From the NCBI GenBank assembly GCA_937876995.1, contig CALEFD010000015.1:1-64000 (forward strand): a stretch of DNA of 64,000 nucleotides. The letters are read 5' to 3'. This DNA is from an uncultured Bacteroidales bacterium. Its GTDB lineage: Bacteria > Bacteroidota > Bacteroidia > Bacteroidales > Bacteroidaceae. Each line of letters opens with the position of its first letter. Within the stretch, counting starts at the first letter, position 1. Shown here in pieces: positions 28,441 to 36,613 of the stretch. The notes under the pieces were generated by a model. It made no database searches. It worked only from the letters and a program-made list of their open reading frames with translations, and was not told the origin of the DNA. The position numbers and the translations under genes are program-made.

Positions 28441-29709
28441 ATGAGTTTATATTTATCAACAATAGCAGTATTTTTAATCGTAATTCTGTTGTTAGTAGTT
28501 ATCCTGTTGGTGGCTAAAAGTTATTTAGTATCATCAGGTAAAGTAAAGGTTACGATTAATGGAGAGAAAGAGATTGAGGTTAATTCAGGAGCGAGCCTTC
28601 TGTCAACTCTTTCAGAGAACGGAATATTCCTTCCTTCAGCTTGTGGTGGTAAGGGATCTTGCGGTCAGTGCAAATGTCAGGTACCTGAAGGTGGTGGTGA
28701 AATATTAGATTCTGAAAAGGGTCATTTTACACGTAAACAGATTAAAGACAACTGGCGTTTAGGTTGTCAGTGTAAAGTTAAGGGTGATATCTCTATCAAA
28801 GTACCTGAAAGTGTAATGGGTGTTAAAGAGTGGGAATGTACAGTTATTTCAAACAAGAACGTGGCTACATTTATCAAAGAGTTTATTGTTGCTCTTCCGG
28901 AAGGTGAGCACATGGACTTCTTGCCGGGTAGCTATGCTCAGATTAAGATTCCTGCATACACAATGGATTACGATAAGGATATAGATAAGGATTTGATAGG
29001 TGAAGAATATCTGCCTGCATGGAAGAACTTTGGTTTGTTCAACTTAAAGTGTAAGAACGAAGAGGAGACAATTCGTGCATATTCAATGGCTAACTATCCT
29101 GCAGAGGGTGACCGTATTATGCTTACTGTTCGTATTGCAACTCCTCCTTTCAAACCAAAAGAACAGGGTGGTGGCTTTATGGATGTAATGCCGGGTATCG
29201 CATCTTCTTATATCTTTACTCTGAAACCGGGTGATAAGGTTACCATGAGTGGCCCTTATGGTGATTTCCATCCTATTTTCGATTCAAAGAAAGAGATGAT
29301 TTGGGTAGGTGGTGGTGCTGGTATGGCTCCTTTGCGTGCTCAGATAATGCACCTTACAAAGACATTGCATACAACAGACAGAAAGATGTCATACTTCTAT
29401 GGTGCTCGTGCATTGAACGAAGTGTTCTATCTGGAAGATTTCTTGCAGATAGAAAAGGATTTCCCGAACTTCTCATTCCATCTTGCGCTTGACCGTCCGG
29501 ATCCGGCTGCCGATGCTGCCGGTGTTAAATATACCGCCGGTTTTGTACACAATGTAATGTATGAAACATACCTGAAGGATCATGAAGCTCCTGAAGATAT
29601 TGAATACTACATGTGTGGACCTGGTCCTATGTCAAAGGCAGTTACAGGTATGCTGTATAACCTTGGCGTAGAAGATAAGTCAATAATGTACGACAACTTT
29701 GGTGGATAA
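28441..29709 (+). CDS. nqrF: Na+-translocating NADH:quinone reductase subunit F
   Basis: The 422-residue NADH-oxidising subunit has one N-terminal membrane helix (about 5-25), a plant-type [2Fe-2S] ferredoxin domain with C68, C74, C77 and C109 (ACGGKGSCGQC, LGCQC), an FAD-binding domain with RAYSMANYP, and a C-terminal NADH-binding domain with GGGAGMAPLRAQ. Electrons go from NADH to FAD, to [2Fe-2S], and on through the membrane complex. It is the last gene of the operon, and a strong hairpin terminator follows. Confidence 0.95.
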   Translation: MSLYLSTIAVFLIVILLLVVILLVAKSYLVSSGKVKVTINGEKEIEVNSGASLLSTLSENGIFLPSACGGKGSCGQCKCQVPEGGGEILDSEKGHFTRKQIKDNWRLGCQCKVKGDISIKVPESVMGVKEWECTVISNKNVATFIKEFIVALPEGEHMDFLPGSYAQIKIPAYTMDYDKDIDKDLIGEEYLPAWKNFGLFNLKCKNEEETIRAYSMANYPAEGDRIMLTVRIATPPFKPKEQGGGFMDVMPGIASSYIFTLKPGDKVTMSGPYGDFHPIFDSKKEMIWVGGGAGMAPLRAQIMHLTKTLHTTDRKMSYFYGARALNEVFYLEDFLQIEKDFPNFSFHLALDRPDPAADAAGVKYTAGFVHNVMYETYLKDHEAPEDIEYYMCGPGPMSKAVTGMLYNLGVEDKSIMYDNFGG

Positions 29710-29737
29710 AAATTTTTGTCGCATCAATTAAAATAAG

Positions 29738-29773
29738 GCGAACTGTGCATTTGTACAGTTCGCTTTGTTTTTA
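29738..29773 (+). terminator. Intrinsic terminator of the nqr operon
   Basis: GCGAACTGT pairs perfectly with ACAGTTCGC, followed by TTTGTTTTTA. Confidence 0.9.
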
Positions 29774-29970
29774 CTTGTTCATAAGTGTTGAAAAGATATT
29801 TTTGGAATGTTTTGTGTCTTTTTGTTAGTCTTTTCGTTTGGATTTTGATTTAATGTGACAAAATGAAATAAAAACAACCGTGTTTTGTAGCAATGTGTAA
29901 AATAATTTAGGTTTTTGGTGTGCAAAATAATTGTATATTGTTGAAAACTTTGTCATTTTTTATTCAAAAA
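29774..29970. other. AT-rich intergenic stretch without recognised gene
   Basis: Between the nqr terminator and the serC promoter the sequence is T-rich and AT-rich. I see no open reading frame, tRNA, stable hairpin or known riboswitch pattern in it. Confidence 0.5.
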
Positions 29971-29996
29971 TAGTTGTTTGGATGGAAATAAGGATA

Positions 29997-30004
29997 TACC
30001 TTTG
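29997..30004 (+). promoter_or_regulatory. -7 promoter element for serC
   Basis: TACCTTTG matches TAnnTTTG. TTG at 29974-29976, within TAGTTGTTTG, lies 20 bases upstream as a plausible -33 element. The serC ATG is 46 bases downstream. Confidence 0.65.
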
Positions 30005-30049
30005 CACCGTCAAAACGAAATAATAATTTAAAATTCAAAATATAGAGTT

Positions 30050-31114
30050 ATGAAGCATAATTTTTGCGCAGGACCGGCAGTCCTACCTCAAGAGGTGATA
30101 GAGAAATCAGCTAAAGCAGTTTGCGATTTTGCAGGAACAGGTATCTCTCTTTTGTCTATCAGTCATCGTTCAAAGGAATTTAAACCAATCGTTGACGAAG
30201 CAGAAGCTCTTATCAAAGAGATTCTTGACGTTCCGGAAGGCTATTCAGTTCTTTTCTTGGCAGGCGGTGCAAGTATGGAATTTTGCAGAGTTCCTTATAA
30301 CTTCCTAAACAAAAAGGCTGCATATCTGAATACCGGTGTTTGGGCAAAGAAGGCTTTAAAAGAGGCAAAAGCTTTTGGTGAAGCAGTTGAAGTTGCATCT
30401 TCAGCCGATAAAAACTATACATACATTCCAAAGAATTTTGAAATACCTGCTGATGCAGACTATTTCCACTTTACAACAAATAATACCATTTATGGTACAG
30501 AGATTCGTAAGGAGATAGACAGCCCTGTTCCTCTTATTGCTGATATGTCTTCAGATATTTTCTCACGTCCAATCGATGTAAGTAAGTATAACTGTATTTA
30601 TGGTGGTGCTCAGAAGAATTTGGCTCCTTCCGGTATGGCATTCGTAATTGTTAAGAACGATGCTCTTGGTAAGGTTGAGAGACCTATCCCAACAATATTG
30701 AATTATCAGACTCATATTGATAATGGTTCTATGTTTAATACTCCTCCTACATTTACTATCTATTCAGCAATGGAATCGCTCCGTTGGTTGAAGGCAAATG
30801 GTGGTGTAAAGGAGATGGCAGTACGTGCTGAACAGAGAGCAGCAAAATTGTACAATGAAATAGATCGCAATAAATTGTTCGTTGGTACAGCTGTAGAGGA
30901 AGATCGTTCTTATATGAATATCTGTTGGGTAATGGCAGAAGAGTATAAAGAATTGGAAGAAGATTTCTTGAAGTTCGCACAGGGTCAGGGAATGGTTGGA
31001 ATTAAAGGACATCGTTCTGTTGGTGGATTCCGTGCATCATGCTACAATGCACTTCCTATGGAGAGTGTAGATGCTCTTATTGCATGTATGAAAGAGTATG
31101 AAGCTAAACATTAA
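30050..31114 (+). CDS. serC: Phosphoserine aminotransferase
   Basis: The 354-residue PLP enzyme converts 3-phosphohydroxypyruvate and glutamate to phosphoserine in serine synthesis; it may also act in vitamin B6 synthesis. The start [13 protein letters not shown] matches the family, the PLP lysine is K189 in [12 protein letters not shown], and the late [15 protein letters not shown] segment binds substrate phosphate. The serA-type gene follows after 18 bases, so the first two steps of serine synthesis are co-encoded. Confidence 0.95.
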   Translation: MKHNFCAGPAVLPQEVIEKSAKAVCDFAGTGISLLSISHRSKEFKPIVDEAEALIKEILDVPEGYSVLFLAGGASMEFCRVPYNFLNKKAAYLNTGVWAKKALKEAKAFGEAVEVASSADKNYTYIPKNFEIPADADYFHFTTNNTIYGTEIRKEIDSPVPLIADMSSDIFSRPIDVSKYNCIYGGAQKNLAPSGMAFVIVKNDALGKVERPIPTILNYQTHIDNGSMFNTPPTFTIYSAMESLRWLKANGGVKEMAVRAEQRAAKLYNEIDRNKLFVGTAVEEDRSYMNICWVMAEEYKELEEDFLKFAQGQGMVGIKGHRSVGGFRASCYNALPMESVDALIACMKEYEAKH

Positions 31115-31132
31115 TCAATAAAAGCTACAGAT

Positions 31133-32053
31133 ATGAAAGTATTACTTGCTACAACAAAACCATTTGCAAAGGTTGCAGTAGATGGAATCCGTCAAGTTAT
31201 TGAAGGTGCCGGATTCGAGTTGGCTCTTCTTGAAAAATATACAGAAAAGTCTGCCCTTCTTGAGGCAGTTGCCGATGCTGATGCTATAATAATCCGTAGT
31301 GATATTATTGATGCAGAAGTATTTGATGCAGCAAAACAGTTAAAGATAGTAGTTCGTGCAGGTGCCGGTTATGATAACGTGGATTTGGCCGCAGCTACAG
31401 CACATGGTGTATGTGTAATGAATACACCAGGACAGAATGCAAATGCAGTTGCAGAATTGGTATTCGGTTTGATGGTTTATGCTGTTCGTAATTTCTACAA
31501 TGGTACATCAGGTACCGAATTAATGGGTAAAAAACTTGGTATTCATGCTTTTGGTAATGTAGGTCGTAACGTAGCCCGTATAGCCAAAGGTTTTGGTATG
31601 GAGGTATGTGCATACGATGCATATTGCCCAAAAGAGGTTATAGAACAGGCCGGTGTTCAGGCTATGGATTCTGTTGAAGAGATGTATAAGCAGTGTCAGT
31701 TTATATCTTTGCATTTGCCTGCAACTGATGAAACACGCGGCTCTATCAATGCTTCGCTTGTTGGTTTGATGCCAAAGAATGCTGTAGTTGTAAATTCAGC
31801 TCGTAAGGAGATTATCAATGAAGAAGAATTTATTGCTCTTATGCAGGAACGTGCAGATATCAAGTTTGTAACTGATATTCAGCCAAGCAATGCAGCTAAA
31901 TTTGAAGAACTATTTGCTGACAGATATTTCTCAACACCTAAAAAGATGGGTGCTCAAACTGCAGAAGCCAATATCAATGCCGGTATTGCAGCAGCAAATC
32001 AGATAGTCGGATTCATCAAAGATGGATGCACAAAATTTATGGTAAACAGATAA
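31133..32053 (+). CDS. serA: D-3-phosphoglycerate dehydrogenase, short type with Lys at the catalytic His site
   Basis: The 306-residue NAD-dependent dehydrogenase oxidises 3-phosphoglycerate to 3-phosphohydroxypyruvate. It lacks C-terminal ACT or ASB domains (type III). The NAD site is in GIHAFGNVGRNVARIA near residue 140. Where most family members have TPHIGAST, this protein has TPKKMGAQT, so K270 replaces the catalytic His. This matches the type III-K group known from Bacteroidetes-like and amoebal enzymes. It follows serC closely, and a hairpin terminator lies after its stop. Confidence 0.9.
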   Translation: MKVLLATTKPFAKVAVDGIRQVIEGAGFELALLEKYTEKSALLEAVADADAIIIRSDIIDAEVFDAAKQLKIVVRAGAGYDNVDLAAATAHGVCVMNTPGQNANAVAELVFGLMVYAVRNFYNGTSGTELMGKKLGIHAFGNVGRNVARIAKGFGMEVCAYDAYCPKEVIEQAGVQAMDSVEEMYKQCQFISLHLPATDETRGSINASLVGLMPKNAVVVNSARKEIINEEEFIALMQERADIKFVTDIQPSNAAKFEELFADRYFSTPKKMGAQTAEANINAGIAAANQIVGFIKDGCTKFMVNR

Positions 32054-32069
32054 TAGTACAATAATGAAT

Positions 32070-32112
32070 AATCCCGCTTGCGGTATAGTAATTCCGTAAA
32101 CGGGATTTTTCT
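32070..32112 (+). terminator. Intrinsic terminator after serA
   Basis: AATCCCG pairs with CGGGATT, with an inner TTGCGG/CCGTAA stem, followed by TTTTCTATTT. It lies only 20 bases before the DUF1015 gene, for which no separate promoter was seen, so partial read-through is likely. Confidence 0.75.
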
Positions 32113-32129
32113 ATTTAATACAAAAGGAT

Positions 32130-33377
32130 ATGGCAATAGTAAAACCATTTAAGGGGGTACGTCCTCCAAAAGCATTAGTTGAGAGTGTTCAGAGTCGTCC
32201 ATACGATGTACTAAATTCAGAAGAGGCGCGTACAGAGGCAGGCGACAATGAAATGTCACTCTATCATATAATCAAACCTGAAATTGATTTTCCTGCAGGT
32301 ACTGCCGATAACGAACCAAAGGTTTATGATAAGGCTGTAGAGAATTTTAAGAAATTCCAGCAGCAAGGATGGTTGCTTCAGGATGAAAAAGAGCAGTACT
32401 ATATCTATGCACAGACAATGAATGGCAAAACTCAGTACGGACTTGTTGTAGGTGCATACGTTGATGATTATTTGAAAGGCAATATTAAAAAACATGAACT
32501 GACACGTCCTGATAAAGAAGAGGATAGAATGAAGCATGTTCGTATTAATAATGCTAACATAGAACCGGTATTCTTTGCTTACCCCGATAATGCAGCTCTT
32601 GATGCCATAGTAGCAAAGTATATTGTTAGTGCTCCGGAATATGATTTTACAGCAAAAGATGATGGATTCCGTCATCAGCTTTGGATAATAGATAATGATT
32701 CAGATATCGCAACTGTTACAGAGGCATTTTCTGCCATTCCATCGCTATATATTGCAGATGGACACCATCGTTCGGCAGCCGCTGCACTGGTAGGTGCTGA
32801 GAAGGCAAAACAGAATCCAAATCACAAAGGTGATGAAGAGTATAACTACTTTATGGCGGTATGTTTCCCTGCCAGTCAGCTTACTATTATCGATTATAAC
32901 CGTGTAGTAAAAGATTTAAATGGAATGACTGCTGCTGAATTCTTGAAGGCACTTGAAAAGAATTTTGCTGTTGAAAATATGGGAAGCGATATCTACAAAC
33001 CTGCAGCATTGCACGAATTTTCACTCTATTTGGAGGGTGAATGGTATAAACTTACAGCAAAAGAGGGTACATTCGATGATTCCGATCCAATAGGTGTACT
33101 GGATGTTACAATATCGTCAAATCTTATTCTTGATGAATTGCTCGGTATTAAGGATTTGCGCCGCGATAAGCGTGTAGAGTTCGTAGGTGGTATCCGTGGA
33201 TTGGGCGAACTAAAGAAGAGGGTAGATAATGGTGAAATGAAGGCAGCATTGGCACTTTATCCTGTTTCAATGAAACAACTGATGGATATTGCTGACAGTG
33301 GTAATATCATGCCTCCTAAGACAACTTGGTTTGAACCAAAACTTCGTTCCGGATTGGTAATCCATAAATTAGATTAA
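32130..33377 (+). CDS. DUF1015 family protein
   Basis: The 415-residue cytoplasmic protein has the DUF1015 N-terminus (KPFKGVRPP, then SRPYDVLNSEEAR) and the conserved YIADGHHRSAAA motif near residue 210. The biochemical function is not established. The gene commonly sits with serine-biosynthesis or phosphoglycerate dehydrogenase genes in anaerobes, as here behind serC-serA, so a role linked to serine metabolism or its toxicity is possible but inferred. A hairpin terminator follows. Confidence 0.85.
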   Translation: MAIVKPFKGVRPPKALVESVQSRPYDVLNSEEARTEAGDNEMSLYHIIKPEIDFPAGTADNEPKVYDKAVENFKKFQQQGWLLQDEKEQYYIYAQTMNGKTQYGLVVGAYVDDYLKGNIKKHELTRPDKEEDRMKHVRINNANIEPVFFAYPDNAALDAIVAKYIVSAPEYDFTAKDDGFRHQLWIIDNDSDIATVTEAFSAIPSLYIADGHHRSAAAALVGAEKAKQNPNHKGDEEYNYFMAVCFPASQLTIIDYNRVVKDLNGMTAAEFLKALEKNFAVENMGSDIYKPAALHEFSLYLEGEWYKLTAKEGTFDDSDPIGVLDVTISSNLILDELLGIKDLRRDKRVEFVGGIRGLGELKKRVDNGEMKAALALYPVSMKQLMDIADSGNIMPPKTTWFEPKLRSGLVIHKLD

Positions 33378-33413
33378 GATTCTATAACTTGATTTGATTA
33401 AGACTTTTATATG

Positions 33414-33447
33414 GCGGCGATTGTGGTACAGCAGTCGCCGCTTTCTT
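33414..33447 (+). terminator. Intrinsic terminator after the DUF1015 gene
   Basis: GCGGCGA pairs with TCGCCGC across a 14-base loop, followed by TTTCTTAATATTTTT. Confidence 0.7.
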
Positions 33448-33487
33448 AATATTTTTATTATAACTTGTTTGTTTAGAAAATTAGTGG

Positions 33488-33495
33488 TATTTTTG
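33488..33495 (+). promoter_or_regulatory. -7 promoter element for the yigZ-GH2-GH67 unit
   Basis: TATTTTTG matches TAnnTTTG and lies 35 bases before the yigZ-like ATG. TTG at 33465-33467 is 20 bases upstream. Confidence 0.55.
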
Positions 33496-33530
33496 AAGAA
33501 ATATTGTGACATTGGGTAAGTGTGTGATTT

Positions 33531-34196
33531 ATGGAAGATAGTGTTCTTGATTCATATCTAACGGTAAACGGAACTGCCGAAGGCGAATATTCCGAAAAAC
33601 GGAGTAAGTTCTATGCATTCTCTTTTCATGTAGAGAATACCGAACAGATAAAGAGCATAGTTGCCGATGTTCAAAAGAAGTATTACGATGCGCGTCACGT
33701 ATGTTATGCCTATATGTTAGGACCTGAAAGGCTGGAATGGAGAGTAAACGATAATGGAGAACCATCGGGTACTGCCGGTAAACCTATATTAGGACAGATA
33801 AACAGCAGGGGACTAACAGATGTACTTGTGGCAGTAGTAAGGTATTTTGGGGGTGTAAAGCTTGGTACAAGCGGATTGATAGAGGCGTACAGACAGGCAA
33901 CTGTAGAGGTGCTGAATAATGCTGAAATAGTTACTAGATATGTAGAAAAGAATATTACAATATTTTTTGACTATCCGGTAATGAATGAAGTTATGAAACT
34001 TGTCAAGGAGTATAGCCCTGCTGTTGTGTTACAGGAATACGATTCGTATTTGCCACCTGAAGGTATAAACAGAACTCAGAATTTTGATTGCAAGATTGTA
34101 TTGCGCAGCAGATTGACTACAATATCGGCCATAACAGCCGCATTAGATAAGATTCTGGAACCACAGGTAGTTCCAAATCTGGCTTACGAACAATGA
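33531..34196 (+). CDS. yigZ: YigZ/IMPACT family protein
   Basis: The 221-residue protein belongs to the conserved YigZ/IMPACT family. Its N-terminal UPF0029 domain has SEKRSKFYAFSFHVEN, the central motif HVCYAYMLG and NDNGEPSGTAGKPILGQI, followed by VAVVRYFGGVKLGTSGL. The C-terminal part has the DUF1949 ferredoxin-like fold. Family function in bacteria is uncertain and probably involves nucleic acid or ribosome interaction. Its stop is directly followed by the GH2 start, so this housekeeping-type gene appears to lead the hemicellulase unit. Confidence 0.85.
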   Translation: MEDSVLDSYLTVNGTAEGEYSEKRSKFYAFSFHVENTEQIKSIVADVQKKYYDARHVCYAYMLGPERLEWRVNDNGEPSGTAGKPILGQINSRGLTDVLVAVVRYFGGVKLGTSGLIEAYRQATVEVLNNAEIVTRYVEKNITIFFDYPVMNEVMKLVKEYSPAVVLQEYDSYLPPEGINRTQNFDCKIVLRSRLTTISAITAALDKILEPQVVPNLAYEQ

Positions 34197-36602
34197 ATGA
34201 GAGTTGGTATGTATATGAGAAGAACTTTGGTATTTATTTCCTGTTGTTTGCTTGCTGCTTTCCAAGTGGCGCAAGCACAAAGAATCAGAGAAAATTTTGA
34301 CTTTGACTGGCAGTTTCATCTTGGTGAATGTGTTGAAGCTGTGAATCTGGATTATGTACCTACACAGTGGGAATGGGAGAATGTACAATTACCCCATGAT
34401 TGGAGTATTTATCTGCCATTTGAAGTCTCTGCCGGTGGCTCCAGCGGATATTTGCCGGGTGGGATAGGATTGTATAGAAAAACTATAGATATACCACAAT
34501 CATATAAAGGCAAAAGAGTATCGGTAGTATTCGATGGTATTTATCATAAAGCCACAGTCTATGTTAATGGAAAAAAAGTTGGTTATCATCGTTACGGTTA
34601 TACCAGTTTTGAATATGATATAACTGATTATCTGGAGTTTGGTAAAACAAATGTACTGTTTGTGCACGTAGATCATGCTGAAGAATCGCGTTGGTACACA
34701 GGTTCGGGAATTTACCGACATGTTTGGTTGCAGGTAACTGACCCTATACATGTAGCAACCTGGGGTACATATATAACTACTCCTGAAATTTCGGAAGAGA
34801 GTGCCGATGTGAATATAGTAACCAGCATTGTGAACTCTACAGATACAGATAAACAACTTAAGGTAGTTCAGACATTGGTTGGAAAAGATGGTAAATCTCT
34901 GAAAATAGATGGAAAAAAGGTGTCGGTAGAGGGCGCTGTATTGGTGGCAGCAAATGATACTACAGATTTTGCCCAGCAATTTTCAATCTCATCGCCGGAG
35001 TTATGGTCTATAGACAATCCATATCTTTACTCTGTACAGACCACTATAAAGAGTGGAAGCCGCACGTTGGATAGTTACACCACAGATTTTGGTGTACGTT
35101 ACTTTGAATTTAATAATAACACGGGTTTCTGGCTAAATGGAGAAAACATTAAGTTGAAGGGCGTATGTCTGCATCAGGATGCCGGTAGTTTTGGTGCCGG
35201 TGTACCTGATAGAAGTTATGAACGTCGTCTTCAAATTTTAAAAGAGTTTGGGGTTAATGCCATTCGTTGCAGTCATAATCCTCCATCGCCTGAGTTTTTG
35301 CAGATGTGTGATACTTTGGGATTCGTGGTTATGGACGAAGCCTTTGATAAATGGGATTCCGGATATTATGCAGAATTTTATCACACCAGTTGGAAACAGG
35401 ATATCAAAGATATGATTGTTCGTGATAGAAATCATCCTTCTATTGTAATGTGGAGCATAGGAAACGAAGTTCAAGAGGCTTTTGATAATTCGGTAGGTCC
35501 TCAGCGTGCAAAGATAATGCAGAATTATGTGCATCAGTTGGAACCTACACGCCCGGTTTGTTTGGCCGGTCAGCAGGGATTTACCGATGAATTTGGCAGT
35601 GTAACTGATATTATGGGTTATAACTATTTGGAAAACAGATTGATAGCAGACCATAAGCGTTTTCCTGAAAGAGTAATGTTGGTAACAGAGGCTTTCCCAT
35701 TCTATAGCGGAATGCGTCAGAACGATGTGCGTGATTATGTGGATTATGCACCCTGGAACTTTGTAAAAGATAACGATTTTATAGCAGGTTCATTCCTTTG
35801 GGCAGGTGTGGATTATATAGGCGAGGCATCGGCTTGGCCAAGTAAAGGATGGAGCAGCTGTCCTTTTGATATGTGTATGTTTGAAAAACCCGAAGCAGCC
35901 TATCTGCGTTCAGTATGGAATGATGAACCATTTATGCGTATAATGGTGCGCGATAATTCATACGATATTCCGGCAGGTAAGGATCACTGGCAGTATCCAC
36001 CTATGGCCGATAACTGGATGTTGCCATATATAGATGAACGCTGCGTAGAGGTACGCACAGTAACAAACTGCGATTCTGTAAAACTGTTTGGTCCGCACTG
36101 GGACGGCAGTATGAAAGACTTTGGATTCCGTAAAACAGCCGATTATGACAATAATACAATAATATGGAATCAGCCTTACAGAAAGGACAGAATAGTTTAT
36201 GCTATAGCATATAAAGATGGCGTAGAGGTGTGCAGAGATACTCTTCAAGCGCATACTGAGGCAGTTAAAGTAGTTTTAGAACCCGATGTTACCAGAATCA
36301 AGGCAGATGGCCAGGATTTGAGTCATATCAAATTGACGCTTTATGATGAAAATGGAATAGAAGCGCAAACGGATAATAGAAGAGTAACTGTAAGAGTAAC
36401 AGGCGAAGGCGTATTCCGTTGTTTAGACACTGGAGATTTGCGTCGTGAAGGCTCTTTTGCCGGCAATAGTATTAAGACCTATTTTGGTAAAGCGTTAATA
36501 GTAGTACAATCTACTCGTAAGGTGGGAGAGATGCAAGTAGAGGTAGAAGTGGAAGGTTTTGATAAACCATTTATTCTGCCCATTTATACTGAACAAATAT
36601 AA
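34197..36602 (+). CDS. GH2 family beta-galactosidase-like enzyme, exported
   Basis: This protein of about 801 residues has a signal peptide (MRRTLVFISCCLLAAFQ, cleavage near AQA). Three in-frame ATGs exist (34197, 34209, 34215); the last gives the neatest signal peptide, and I report the longest form. Domains in order are the GH2 sugar-binding domain (about 25-190), an Ig-like domain, the TIM barrel and C-terminal DUF4982-like and Ig-like domains. The acid/base is E424 in SIGNEV and the nucleophile E498 in LVTEAFP. Beta-galactosidase is the commonest activity, but other GH2 beta-glycosidase activities are possible. It starts directly after the yigZ stop and precedes GH67 by 11 bases. Confidence 0.85.
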   Translation: MRVGMYMRRTLVFISCCLLAAFQVAQAQRIRENFDFDWQFHLGECVEAVNLDYVPTQWEWENVQLPHDWSIYLPFEVSAGGSSGYLPGGIGLYRKTIDIPQSYKGKRVSVVFDGIYHKATVYVNGKKVGYHRYGYTSFEYDITDYLEFGKTNVLFVHVDHAEESRWYTGSGIYRHVWLQVTDPIHVATWGTYITTPEISEESADVNIVTSIVNSTDTDKQLKVVQTLVGKDGKSLKIDGKKVSVEGAVLVAANDTTDFAQQFSISSPELWSIDNPYLYSVQTTIKSGSRTLDSYTTDFGVRYFEFNNNTGFWLNGENIKLKGVCLHQDAGSFGAGVPDRSYERRLQILKEFGVNAIRCSHNPPSPEFLQMCDTLGFVVMDEAFDKWDSGYYAEFYHTSWKQDIKDMIVRDRNHPSIVMWSIGNEVQEAFDNSVGPQRAKIMQNYVHQLEPTRPVCLAGQQGFTDEFGSVTDIMGYNYLENRLIADHKRFPERVMLVTEAFPFYSGMRQNDVRDYVDYAPWNFVKDNDFIAGSFLWAGVDYIGEASAWPSKGWSSCPFDMCMFEKPEAAYLRSVWNDEPFMRIMVRDNSYDIPAGKDHWQYPPMADNWMLPYIDERCVEVRTVTNCDSVKLFGPHWDGSMKDFGFRKTADYDNNTIIWNQPYRKDRIVYAIAYKDGVEVCRDTLQAHTEAVKVVLEPDVTRIKADGQDLSHIKLTLYDENGIEAQTDNRRVTVRVTGEGVFRCLDTGDLRREGSFAGNSIKTYFGKALIVVQSTRKVGEMQVEVEVEGFDKPFILPIYTEQI

Positions 36603-36613
36603 TTCTTATAAAT

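Noticed and set aside
32256..32675. Open frame of 139 codons on the minus strand
   Set aside because: It is antisense within the DUF1015 gene, with no motif or plausible start context.
34500..34979. Open frame of 159 codons on the minus strand
   Set aside because: It is antisense within the GH2 gene, Ile/Cys/Tyr-rich without recognisable motifs, and an artefact of the opposite reading frame.
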